Positions 1 to 7,682 are shown, numbered from the stretch's first letter. The stretch: DNA of 10,365 nt from CAYTOF01 sp964439435 (GCA_964439435.1 CAYTOF010000074.1:1-10365), one strand, 5' to 3'. A program made the numbers and translations. The notes: a model not told the origin generated them from the sequence alone.

Positions 1-10
1 CTTATATTAC

Positions 11-26
11 TCCATTTGAAAATGGA
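11..26. repeat. small perfect inverted repeat ahead of the phosphorylase ribosome binding site
   Basis: The arms TCCATT and AATGGA flank a TGAA centre, giving a 6-bp stem with a 4-nt loop (7-bp arms if the centre is counted as GA). It lies 4 bases before the AGGAG ribosome binding site (31-35) of the phosphorylase gene. There is no T-run, so it does not look like an intrinsic terminator. It could be a minor 5' mRNA structure or simply part of the 3' end of an upstream gene. No function is asserted. Confidence 0.25.
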
Positions 27-40
27 CATTAGGAGAATAA

Positions 41-2458
41 ATGAAAACAGAAGAAAATATCAAATCAATAAAAAGCGAGATACTTGACAGGCTTTTAAAG
101 TCCTTTGGAAAAACGGTTGAAAATGCAACCTCTCAACAGTTATATAACGCAACGGCAATATCCATACGTGATCGTATAATGGAAAACCTAAAATATACTC
201 GGGAAATAACACAAGGAAAAAAAACATTATACTATTTTTCACTGGAGTTTCTTACGGGTAAGTTTTTAGAATCAAATCTGCTATCTCTCGAATTGTTGGA
301 TGTTTATGATAAAGCTCTTAAGGAACTAGGATTTGATATGAATGAGTTAAAAGATTTAGAACCGGAGCCGGGTCTTGGCAACGGAGGTTTGGGGAGACTG
401 GCGGCATGCTCTTTAGATTCGCTTGCGACTACAAAACTCCCTGCTATGGGCTGTGGAATACGTTATGATTTAGGTCTCTTTAAGCAAAGAATTGTTGATG
501 GACAGCAAGTTGAACTGCCGGATCCTTGGTTAGAAGATGGGTTTGCTTGGGAAGTAAGCGCGCCGGAAGATCAAGTTGAAGTCCATTTCGGTGGAAGAGT
601 AATTGAATATTTCGACTCAGCCGGGAGTATGCGACACCGATTAGAAGGGACATCAAAAGTCATTGCAGTTCCATATGATGTGCCGATCTGTGGGTATAAA
701 AATCGATTTACAAATGTATTGCGTTTGTGGAGTGCACGAGCTCCCCAGTCTGTGGATCTTAGCTACTTTGCTCAAGGTGATTACGTAAAAGCTGCTTCTG
801 AAAGAGAATTAGCGGAAACAATTTCGCGCATGCTATATCCAAATGACTCTCACAATTCGGGAAAAAGTTTGAGGCTCAGACAGCAATACTTTTTTACTTC
901 AGCAACTCTTTCGTATATTTTGACTCAGCATCTTTCACTTGGTCTACCTTTGGAAAAATTACCGGAGTATGTATCCATACAAATAAATGATACACATCCT
1001 GCTATAGCAATTCCCGAACTTATGCGCCTTTTAGTTGATGTACATTTTTTGAAATGGGAAGAAGCATTTGATATTTGTCAAAAAGTGTTCTCTTACACAA
1101 ACCATACTATTATGAGTGAAGCTCTGGAAGCGTGGCCTCTGTACCTAATAGAAAACCTATTGCCACGCATAAGTATGATAATAAGGGAACTTGACAGACG
1201 ATGGAAAAACTATATAAAAGAAAGAACATTTAATAGTCAAGAAGTCGTTGATGATCTTAAAATAGTGTCTTTTGATAGAGTGCGCATGGCTAATTTGTGC
1301 CTTTCTTGTTGTGGTACAATAAATGGAGTTTCTGAGCTACATACTGCTATATTAAAAGAAAAGCTGTTTTATAATTACAATAAAATGTTTCCTGAAAATA
1401 TCATTGCTATAACAAATGGTGTGACACCGCGTCGATGGATATTACAATGCAATCCCGAACTATCAAAACTTATTTCAGATAGCCTTAATTCAAACGAATG
1501 GATTACTAATTTGGAATTACTACATCAATTGGAATCTTTTATTTTGGACAGTAGTTTCAAAAATCGACTTGACGTGATAAAACGTAATAATAAAATGCGG
1601 TTTTCTAAATTCATCATGGATCAAACAGGGCATAATATCGATCCGGATTCGATACTTGATGTACAGATAAAGCGTCTGCATGAATATAAGCGACAGCTAT
1701 TAAATTTGCTACACATATTGTATATGTACTATGAAATCACGGTAGAAGGAAAATCATTTGATAGACCTCGCACCTTTGTCTTTGGAGCGAAAGCCTTTCC
1801 GGGATATGAGCGGGCAAAACAGATAATTGCCTTTGCATGCTCACTCTCTGAATTAATTGATGCACATTCAGAAGCCTCCAAATTTATAAAGCTTATTTTT
1901 GTAGAAAATTATAATGCAGCTTCAGCACAAATCATAATTCCAGCATCCGATATCAGTCAGCAAATTTCGTTGGCAGGCAGAGAGGCATCCGGCACCGGAA
2001 ATATGAAGTTTATGATGAACGGTGCTTTGACAATTGGTACGCGCGATGGTGCCAATCTTGAAATGCACAGTTTGCTTGGAGATGAAAATATATTCTTTTT
2101 TGGCCTCACATCAAAAGAAGTCGAAAATGAACTAGAAAACAAAATGAGATCTCCTGAACGCATTAGCGCGGAGAACCCATTGTTGTCTCGTGTCATTTAT
2201 TCACTTGGAGATGGAACATTTCCTTTGTTTGCTAAGCAAATTATGAACTCTTTGTTGTATGGGGAAGGTGGGATACCGGATCCTTTCTTGTGTCTAAGTG
2301 ACTTTGCCAGTTATTCTTCGGTTAGAACTTTTTTATATGATTTATATGAGGATCGAGACAAATGGCTTTCCAAATGTATAATTAACATTGCCCGATCAAG
2401 CTTTTTCTCGTCAGATCGCTGTATTGATCAATATAATAATCAGATATGGAAACTCTAA
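41..2458 (+). CDS. glgP: glycogen/starch phosphorylase (alpha-glucan phosphorylase, GT35)
   Basis: This 805-residue protein has the normal length of a bacterial glycogen phosphorylase. The family is cytoplasmic and PLP-dependent; it uses inorganic phosphate to release alpha-glucose-1-phosphate from the non-reducing ends of glycogen or maltodextrin. The diagnostic N-terminal block GLGNGGLGRLAACSLDSLAT is at residues 111-130. INDTHPAI is at 315-322, ITNGVTPRRW at 457-466 and QIKRLHEYKRQ at 542-552. The PLP block EASGTGNMKFMMNGA is at 648-662, with Lys656 as the cofactor lysine, followed by GTRDGANLEM. All core motifs look intact. The ATG is preceded by AGGAG (31-35) at normal spacing, and the ORF ends in tandem TAA codons (2456-2461). 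No promoter fits in the 40 upstream bases, so it may be the downstream gene of a glycogen operon beginning outside the window. It converges on the minus-strand HD-GYP gene 47 bp away; I see no good hairpin-plus-T-run terminator in that gap. Confidence 0.97.
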   Translation: MKTEENIKSIKSEILDRLLKSFGKTVENATSQQLYNATAISIRDRIMENLKYTREITQGKKTLYYFSLEFLTGKFLESNLLSLELLDVYDKALKELGFDMNELKDLEPEPGLGNGGLGRLAACSLDSLATTKLPAMGCGIRYDLGLFKQRIVDGQQVELPDPWLEDGFAWEVSAPEDQVEVHFGGRVIEYFDSAGSMRHRLEGTSKVIAVPYDVPICGYKNRFTNVLRLWSARAPQSVDLSYFAQGDYVKAASERELAETISRMLYPNDSHNSGKSLRLRQQYFFTSATLSYILTQHLSLGLPLEKLPEYVSIQINDTHPAIAIPELMRLLVDVHFLKWEEAFDICQKVFSYTNHTIMSEALEAWPLYLIENLLPRISMIIRELDRRWKNYIKERTFNSQEVVDDLKIVSFDRVRMANLCLSCCGTINGVSELHTAILKEKLFYNYNKMFPENIIAITNGVTPRRWILQCNPELSKLISDSLNSNEWITNLELLHQLESFILDSSFKNRLDVIKRNNKMRFSKFIMDQTGHNIDPDSILDVQIKRLHEYKRQLLNLLHILYMYYEITVEGKSFDRPRTFVFGAKAFPGYERAKQIIAFACSLSELIDAHSEASKFIKLIFVENYNAASAQIIIPASDISQQISLAGREASGTGNMKFMMNGALTIGTRDGANLEMHSLLGDENIFFFGLTSKEVENELENKMRSPERISAENPLLSRVIYSLGDGTFPLFAKQIMNSLLYGEGGIPDPFLCLSDFASYSSVRTFLYDLYEDRDKWLSKCIINIARSSFFSSDRCIDQYNNQIWKL

Positions 2459-2505
2459 TAAGATATATAAAATAAGAAATCAAAGCTAAAATCGAAGAAT
2501 AATTA

Positions 2506-5073
2506 TCACGGTAAATGTAAGTTTACAACATTAGTAGTGTGTTCTGATGATATTTCTCCTGATTTCACCATATCTACAAATGTCTTTGCGAGCTCTGGGT
2601 CAAACTGTGTGCCAGCATTTTTTATAATTTGTTCAGCAGCAAAATCGAATGTAAATGCTTTTCTGTAGGGACGATTTGTGGTCATAGCATCGAATGCATC
2701 AGAGATAGCTAAGCAGCGGGCAGAAATAGGAATATTCTCTTTGGATATCCCCCTGGGATATCCTTTTCCATCCCATCGCTCATGATGCCCTAAGACTGCA
2801 GGAATAACATAATCCATTGAGGGAAGATGTCTTATCATTTCTATTGAGCTGTTAACATGAGATTTGATAATCTCATACTCGTTATCGGAGAGCTTGCTTT
2901 CTTTACAGAGAATGCTTTCCGGGATACTGATCTTTCCTATATCGTGTAATAATGCTGCTTCATTTATTATACGGACATGCTCTTTGTTCATTCCAATTGC
3001 TGAAGCAAGCATGGTGGAATACCGTGCTACGTTTTGTGAGTGACTGAATGTATAGTGATCTTTTGCATCAATAGCCGCACTAAGCGCATAAATAGTTGAT
3101 GCATATGTAGCATATGCAGAAGAATCATTTTGTTCTGATGGAAGACGATTAGCAAATAAAGTTACTCCGGCAGACAGCATAGCTTCGGATCTATCCTCTA
3201 GCGAATAAACCGCAATATTGCTTTTGCCGTTATTTTTGGCATTGTAGCATGCTAGATCAGCATTGTCAATAAGTTCTTTGATATTTGAAGCAGCAAATGG
3301 ATATACACATATTCCAACAGATACAGTGAGTTTTTTGTATAGTCTTCGTTCGGGCAAATCGTTAATTCCAAAAATGGAATATTTTATACATTCTGCCAAT
3401 CGAGTCGCGCTCTTCACATCGTATCCCGGCAATATCACAGCAAATACTTTACCGCCATATCTGAAAGCTTTTCCACCATCCCCAATACTTCTTGCAATTG
3501 CATTGGATATCAGCTTTAAGGTGTTATCGCCTTCTTCAAATCCGTATAATTGATTGTATAGTTTAAAATCATCGATATCAATAAAAAGTAAGGCTAAGGA
3601 CTCTGATTTTGATTTGTTAAATTCAAGTTCTAATACTTCTCCAAAACTCTTATGGTTGTATAAACCGGTCAAAGTATCATAACGAGATTCATAATATACG
3701 CGTTCATATAGTATAGAGTTTTTAATCGAGATACCGGCAATAATTGAAACAGTCGACAAAAATACTATATCATTATAGTTGAAAGCTGAATTTTTATTTT
3801 TATGAGATAGTAGTATTAATCCAATTATTTTATCTTCGACTTTGATTCCCACCATGCACGCAATTGCGAGGTCATTAAATAGTTGCTTTTCCTTCTCCCA
3901 CATGGAGCGATAAAGCGGGCTGGATTTAAACTCTGACAATATCAAGCAAGAATCTTCGCCTTGCAAATATTCAATGCAGGGATTGTCTTCATTTATGCTG
4001 AATGCTGATGAACTTAACGGATTTTTACTCTGCTGTGAAATATACTTGCCTTCATTAAATATACAGACATAAATAGATTTGACATCGATATTATTATTGA
4101 TAACATTTGTCAATTGATAAACAACTTCGTCTGTATCGAGCATTTGTGTGACAGCCATAGAAAACTGTTCGATGGATTTGTTTTGATTTTGCTCATCTCT
4201 AAGGAAGAGTACATCCACAATTTTACGCATAGCAGCATTAACTATTCCAATCATAATCATACATAGTGCAGCAATCATAATTATGGTATAATCAGCTAGT
4301 TCAGGTGAATAAGCCTTCAAGAAACTGTCAAGTGGTTTTACTGCATATAGGAATAGCACTGCAACCAAAACACTGGTTATAATGAGCAATGTGCTTTTTG
4401 ATATTAGTAAAGTGAGTTTGAGAACTCTTTTTTTATACATTGCATATAATATAAAAAATGCATTAAACACACCCGCAAGTGTATCGAAAGGAAAGTAATT
4501 TCCCGGAATAATAGATATTACATTGCCAATAATCATTATGGTACATCCCAAGATGATGTATGACATTCCGGGCATTTTTAGGCCTTGTTGTTTTATGGAT
4601 TTAAATATGATAACAAGAATAGAGACGACAATTAACACAATAAATAATACCGGGATAGCAATTGTCCACTCCATCTCATATGAAAATACTATCTGCCCAT
4701 TTTCAAGCGTTTTCATTTCCGGCCATTTCAAAAATGCCTGAAAATAGGTCAACACCAAGATTATTGCAGTTCCCACACCCCAAACAATCTTAAGAAAATA
4801 ACCTTTTGTTTTTGTAAATGCGCATATGAATAAATAGACGAAATAAGCCAGTGAAAACAGAGATAACAAAGAAACATTATACCAAAAGTATGGACTTGGC
4901 GGAAAACGCATCCTCATAAAAAAGGAACCACTGGTCCACAAAAGAAAGCCAAACATCCACAATAAGAAGGTGTTAATTACTGCATTCTTTTTGGCTGCCA
5001 ATAGAGCCGTTATGATTATCACATAACAGAAAAGAGCCAGTAAGGGAACATATATGAAGGGAACAGCAGTCAT
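2506..5073 (-). CDS. membrane GAF-GGDEF-HD-GYP signalling protein, probable cyclic-di-GMP phosphodiesterase
   Basis: This is an 855-residue multidomain signalling protein. About nine hydrophobic segments occupy residues 5-283 (near 5-27, 33-52, 62-86, 95-114, 136-160, 170-189, 198-215, 227-245 and 264-283), resembling the 7TM sensor regions of some histidine kinases plus two extra spans. A GAF-like domain follows at about 300-455, then a GGDEF domain at about 463-625 (DTLTGLYN at 466-473), then an HD-GYP domain at about 660-840. The GGDEF signature is GGKVF (540-544), so the acidic catalytic/metal residues are lost and diguanylate cyclase activity is unlikely. The HD-GYP half looks complete: HSQNVARYS from His679, HDIGK at 710-714, HHERWDGKGYP at 763-773, and DAFDAMTTNRPYR at 792-804. 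The expected activity is c-di-GMP hydrolysis at the membrane, with the degenerate GGDEF possibly a regulatory GTP site. The ATG overlaps the stop of the upstream GH3 gene by 4 nt (ATGA), and GGGAGGTG lies just upstream. It is the last gene of the unit. Confidence 0.93.
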   Translation of the reverse strand: MTAVPFIYVPLLALFCYVIIITALLAAKKNAVINTFLLWMFGFLLWTSGSFFMRMRFPPSPYFWYNVSLLSLFSLAYFVYLFICAFTKTKGYFLKIVWGVGTAIILVLTYFQAFLKWPEMKTLENGQIVFSYEMEWTIAIPVLFIVLIVVSILVIIFKSIKQQGLKMPGMSYIILGCTIMIIGNVISIIPGNYFPFDTLAGVFNAFFILYAMYKKRVLKLTLLISKSTLLIITSVLVAVLFLYAVKPLDSFLKAYSPELADYTIIMIAALCMIMIGIVNAAMRKIVDVLFLRDEQNQNKSIEQFSMAVTQMLDTDEVVYQLTNVINNNIDVKSIYVCIFNEGKYISQQSKNPLSSSAFSINEDNPCIEYLQGEDSCLILSEFKSSPLYRSMWEKEKQLFNDLAIACMVGIKVEDKIIGLILLSHKNKNSAFNYNDIVFLSTVSIIAGISIKNSILYERVYYESRYDTLTGLYNHKSFGEVLELEFNKSKSESLALLFIDIDDFKLYNQLYGFEEGDNTLKLISNAIARSIGDGGKAFRYGGKVFAVILPGYDVKSATRLAECIKYSIFGINDLPERRLYKKLTVSVGICVYPFAASNIKELIDNADLACYNAKNNGKSNIAVYSLEDRSEAMLSAGVTLFANRLPSEQNDSSAYATYASTIYALSAAIDAKDHYTFSHSQNVARYSTMLASAIGMNKEHVRIINEAALLHDIGKISIPESILCKESKLSDNEYEIIKSHVNSSIEMIRHLPSMDYVIPAVLGHHERWDGKGYPRGISKENIPISARCLAISDAFDAMTTNRPYRKAFTFDFAAEQIIKNAGTQFDPELAKTFVDMVKSGEISSEHTTNVVNLHLP

Positions 5074-6686
5074 CTTATGAGCACCTCCCTAGGGGCAGTA
5101 TCGTCGATTAGAGCTTGCCTTTGCATGGCGATAATATCCACATCCGGTGGATTAATCCTAGGCATTTTATACCCGACCTTACTTTCATATTTTTTGATCG
5201 TATTGTGTTTCAAAACTGTTAGTTTCAAAGGATCCATCTCAAGCAACTTTTTTAAATCATCAAAATCACTGTCAAAGTTTTTAAAGTATAAAGAGAGGTG
5301 GTCTGTGAGCACGCTTACATAAACACTATCTTCTATTTGCGCGTATGGCGGGATTTCAATATACATGTGGAGAAAAGGAGTGTTACAGTTCGTAAATTCT
5401 TTGCGTGCGATCCATGAATCTATGTTGAGCTTTGAGCGAGCAATGATTTCTGTGATCGTTTTTTCTGTAATGCGCGTGAAACCGGCAATGTCAATAATAT
5501 TAGGTGTTCGATCAATAAATGTGAATCTTGGAAGCGATCCATCGTGACTTCCCATAGTACAACGATAAACATCTCCTATTCGATAACGTGCAAAAGCGCC
5601 ACCTTTTAATACGCTAATTACCAATTCATAACTTTTATTTTCTGAAACCTCATTCATTAAGCACGTTTTGGGAATATAGTCTTTGTTTTCAAGGCTTCTT
5701 AGCATTTCGGATTCGGGTATGAATTCATAAAAGCAAGCATCTGGGAAAAAAACCATGCCATTGCAATTGTGATCTTCCGTCGCTATGCAGGTAGATTCAG
5801 TTCCAGCGGCAATTTCAATAGGCATACGCCCCCAAGCTAGCGCTAATTTTTGCTTATAACAACGAGAATCTGTACCTACAGAAATAAATCCTTTGATCTT
5901 AAAAATATCAGCCGGTATAATTGGTCTCCCATCTCTTTTTGACACATATTTGGCTTTTAAATATTTCAAAGCAATTTTTACAGAAGGGTTACTCCCCTTG
6001 CTTGAACGCGAAACAGATTCATTGCTGAACCTATTTGTTATATAGTTTGTCACGCTGCCAATGCCGAACAAATAATCAATACCTGTTTTGTATGCAATGT
6101 TAAAACCTTTTTTAATACGTTCTCCAAAAGAGAGATTTGTATTTTCGTGTGCGTCAGGCAACCAATTCATCTGTATTTCTTCGTTTAACAAAGAGGGCAA
6201 AAGACCTGTTGCATAAGGCAAGGGAGCACCGCCATATAAAACTTTATCAAATGCTTTTAGATTGCAATCACCCTTTTTTCGGGCTCCGGACAAAATCATT
6301 ATAGCAATAGCACTATGTTTATATACTTCAAGCATTTCTTTAGAATATGGCGCAAGCTTTATGGGACGATGCCCGCCCTCCCAAGTTGTTTTTATCCAAA
6401 CAACCGGTTCCGCAGGCAACATTTCGCTGTTTTGAGCCAATAGAATATCAGCATAATCCTCATATTCTGTCAAAGGTAGTGTTTTTCTAAATTCTTCAAC
6501 TGTATTTGGCATAGCACCGTTGAGCAATCTTCTACCAATACCAGAGGCTCTCCAAGCAACAATCTGCTCCGCCATGAGCCTGTTTTGGATATACATAAAC
6601 TCATCAATAGTCAAGTCAAGAAAGCCGCAATACTCATCCCATAACCGGCTTTTATTATATAATTTTAGCTTATTTGCCAGTTTCAA
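5070..6686 (-). CDS. GH3-family (ANL superfamily) acyl-acid adenylating / amido synthetase-like protein
   Basis: This 538-residue protein resembles the GH3 auxin-responsive promoter family. Characterised plant members adenylate a carboxylic acid and transfer it to an amino acid; bacterial members have no settled substrate. Supporting blocks are EFRKTLPLTEYEDYADIL (65-82), the typical GH3 N-terminal block; GTEST (295-299), corresponding to the second nucleotide motif; ARYRIGDVYR (366-375), matching the YRxGDV motif; and FIDRTPNIIDIAGFTRITE (390-408), matching the hinge before the C-terminal lid. The first nucleotide-binding motif is divergent: IKTTWEGGHRPIKLAPYS (98-115), without the usual SGTS/SGTT core. 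No signal peptide or membrane span is visible, so it is probably cytosolic. The start is TTG at 6686-6684, chosen because AGGAGG lies 8 nt upstream and no nearby in-frame ATG fits. It overlaps the methyltransferase stop as TTGA and the HD-GYP start as ATGA. The family call is good; the reaction is unknown. Confidence 0.85.
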   Translation of the reverse strand: MKLANKLKLYNKSRLWDEYCGFLDLTIDEFMYIQNRLMAEQIVAWRASGIGRRLLNGAMPNTVEEFRKTLPLTEYEDYADILLAQNSEMLPAEPVVWIKTTWEGGHRPIKLAPYSKEMLEVYKHSAIAIMILSGARKKGDCNLKAFDKVLYGGAPLPYATGLLPSLLNEEIQMNWLPDAHENTNLSFGERIKKGFNIAYKTGIDYLFGIGSVTNYITNRFSNESVSRSSKGSNPSVKIALKYLKAKYVSKRDGRPIIPADIFKIKGFISVGTDSRCYKQKLALAWGRMPIEIAAGTESTCIATEDHNCNGMVFFPDACFYEFIPESEMLRSLENKDYIPKTCLMNEVSENKSYELVISVLKGGAFARYRIGDVYRCTMGSHDGSLPRFTFIDRTPNIIDIAGFTRITEKTITEIIARSKLNIDSWIARKEFTNCNTPFLHMYIEIPPYAQIEDSVYVSVLTDHLSLYFKNFDSDFDDLKKLLEMDPLKLTVLKHNTIKKYESKVGYKMPRINPPDVDIIAMQRQALIDDTAPREVLIR

Positions 6687-7252
6687 TGTCTATGCCTCCT
6701 GAGATATATGGTTTTGATAAGTCTCTCCCATCCTTTTTTATTTGGGATAAGAAAGGGTACTTTAGATTTGTACTCATTGTATCCATTTATTGTCATTGGG
6801 AAAATTACATGATCTTGAAATACGATGTATACGAAATTAGATGATATGAAAGCAATCGAAACATACCATTTAAGCCCAAATCCAAGCCACAGACTAACGT
6901 AAAGAGCTGCAAACCATATTCCACCGGGGTGTCTGCAATATCCATACATGCCTTTGTCTATTGTTTCTGTTTTTTTTGTATCAATGTAAACTTGATTAAA
7001 TGGGATTGCGAAAAATAAGGAATAAATGAGGAGTGAAGAAAATAAAATTGTCAAAATAATAAATATGGTAAGAAAAAATACTGATCTGCTAAATAAAGTA
7101 TTAAAATTAATAAGACTAATCACGGTGACGGCAAGTATTAAAAAAACACCGAAAAAGAACATCGATTTGGAGATTCGTTTATACCCTTTACTTTCAAAAA
7201 CATCTCCTATTGCCATTATAATAAATGAAAATATTCCTGTTGTTAATAACAT
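6683..7252 (-). CDS. ICMT/PEMT-like integral membrane methyltransferase
   Basis: This 189-residue, very hydrophobic protein belongs to the isoprenylcysteine carboxyl methyltransferase / phospholipid methyltransferase-like group, whose members use S-adenosylmethionine on membrane-associated or lipophilic substrates. Four or five membrane spans are visible. The diagnostic segment is GMYGYCRHPGGIWFAALYVS (about residues 101-120), with the RHP motif that shapes the SAM site. A C-terminal block reads QDHVIFPM...YNEYKSKVPFLIP and matches the family's YxxYxxxVPxxIP ending. Where many members carry acidic Glu residues before this block, this one has Gln-Asp-His. Bacteria lack the prenylated CaaX proteins of eukaryotes, so the substrate is unknown. 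I prefer ATG at 7252 because AGG (7262-7260) sits 7 nt upstream. A TTG two codons earlier (7258) would have almost no spacing. It is the first gene of the unit; no convincing promoter was found. Confidence 0.82.
   Translation of the reverse strand: MLLTTGIFSFIIMAIGDVFESKGYKRISKSMFFFGVFLILAVTVISLINFNTLFSRSVFFLTIFIILTILFSSLLIYSLFFAIPFNQVYIDTKKTETIDKGMYGYCRHPGGIWFAALYVSLWLGFGLKWYVSIAFISSNFVYIVFQDHVIFPMTINGYNEYKSKVPFLIPNKKGWERLIKTIYLRRHRH
6695..6700 (-). promoter_or_regulatory. AGGAGG ribosome binding site that fixes the TTG start of the GH3 gene
   Basis: On the minus strand a perfect AGGAGG is followed by 8 nt and then TTG. The site lies inside the 3' end of the methyltransferase gene, so the GH3 protein has its own strong initiation signal as well as the 4-nt TTGA overlap that favours translational coupling. 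Confidence 0.85.
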
Positions 7253-7321
7253 GACCAAACCTGTTCTATTATTATATCTTCGAATTATGCTATTTTATAA
7301 ATTCACTTGATAATACAGCGG

Positions 7322-7351
7322 TCAAAACACATACAGCACAGTGTGTTTTGA
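7322..7351. repeat. 10-bp-arm inverted repeat upstream of the methyltransferase gene
   Basis: The arms TCAAAACACA (7322-7331) and TGTGTTTTGA (7342-7351) are exact reverse complements separated by TACAGCACAG. Neither strand has a T-run after the stem, so it is a poor terminator. It overlaps the candidate -35 element (TTGACC, 7325-7320) of the minus-strand unit and lies 70 bp before that unit's start codon. A dimeric regulator could bind it, or it could form a leader hairpin. This is inferred from position only. Confidence 0.4.
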
Positions 7352-7401
7352 GGGTTGTTAACTGTATATAGAGCACTCCGCATAATAAAAGAGTAGAATT
7401 T

Positions 7402-7581
7402 ATGATAGTGATATTTATTATATTATATGTAATAATAATATACAATACTTATTTCAAATTAAATAAGACAAATTGTGACGATATTTTCATAATATTCTAT
7501 AATATTACACAATATGGCGCATGCGAATCTTATGCGCACGCATGTAACACTGCCATAGTTGATATTGAAATAAATAAGTAA
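7402..7581 (+). CDS. possible small membrane peptide, 59 residues (unrecognised)
   Basis: An ATG at 7402 opens 59 codons ending in TAA (7579-7581). The product starts with an uninterrupted hydrophobic stretch (MIVIFIILYVIIIYN, residues 1-15), then a Lys/Asn-rich turn (19-24), a second hydrophobic patch (28-33), and a polar tail with Cys25, Cys41 and Cys48. It resembles no family I know. Support is limited. The only upstream purine-rich element is a weak AGAG (7390-7393), and no clear promoter was found. The hydrophobic start comes from low-complexity TTATATTATA-type DNA, which gives Ile and Tyr in any case. In favour, it stays open through a stop-prone AT-rich stretch and spans the one GC-rich patch of the gap. 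It could be a real small protein, a decayed gene, or chance. Confidence 0.22.
   Translation: MIVIFIILYVIIIYNTYFKLNKTNCDDIFIIFYNITQYGACESYAHACNTAIVDIEINK
7510..7561. repeat. GC-rich imperfect palindrome with nested alternative stems
   Basis: The outer arms are CAATATGGC (7510-7518) and GCCATA-g-TTG (7552-7561), nine pairs with one bulged G. Inside, two mutually exclusive inner stems are possible: CATGCG (7520-7525) with CGCATG (7539-7544), or GCGCAT (7517-7522) with ATGCGC (7532-7537). The patch is strikingly GC-rich against its AT-rich surroundings. It has no T-run and so is not an obvious terminator. It lies within the small ORF at 7402-7581. It may be a regulatory or RNA structure, or a degenerate repeat-element remnant. 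Confidence 0.4.
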
Positions 7582-7682
7582 CAAAAGATAAAACAGTAAA
7601 GCACATTTATTCATCTGGGTAAATATTCAATACTAAAAATGGCACTGAAATATTGAACCGTATTTCTGCTTGAACTCATTTC

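Noticed and set aside
3..32. An open frame ending in TAG at 30-32 (last residues ITPFENGH) could be the tail of an upstream gene.
   Set aside because: Only nine codons are visible and one other forward frame is also open here, so the upstream gene cannot be identified or confirmed. The TAG overlapping the AGGAG site would fit an operon, but the evidence is too thin.
2459..2505. Possible bidirectional terminator between the phosphorylase and HD-GYP genes.
   Set aside because: The 47 bases are AT-rich but contain no stable GC-bearing hairpin followed by a T-run on either strand.
7026..7310. 94-codon plus-strand ORF opposite the methyltransferase gene, and similar open frames opposite the HD-GYP, GH3, dapF and transporter genes.
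   Set aside because: Each lies antisense or out of frame within a gene with clear family motifs, lacks a good ribosome binding site, and has no recognisable protein motif. They are shadows of the real genes.
7621..7660. TTCAATA (7626-7632) and TATTGAA (7651-7657) inverted pair, with another ATATTGAA at 7562.
   Set aside because: These are short AT-rich motifs in very AT-rich DNA and easily occur by chance; the 18-base gap gives no stable stem.
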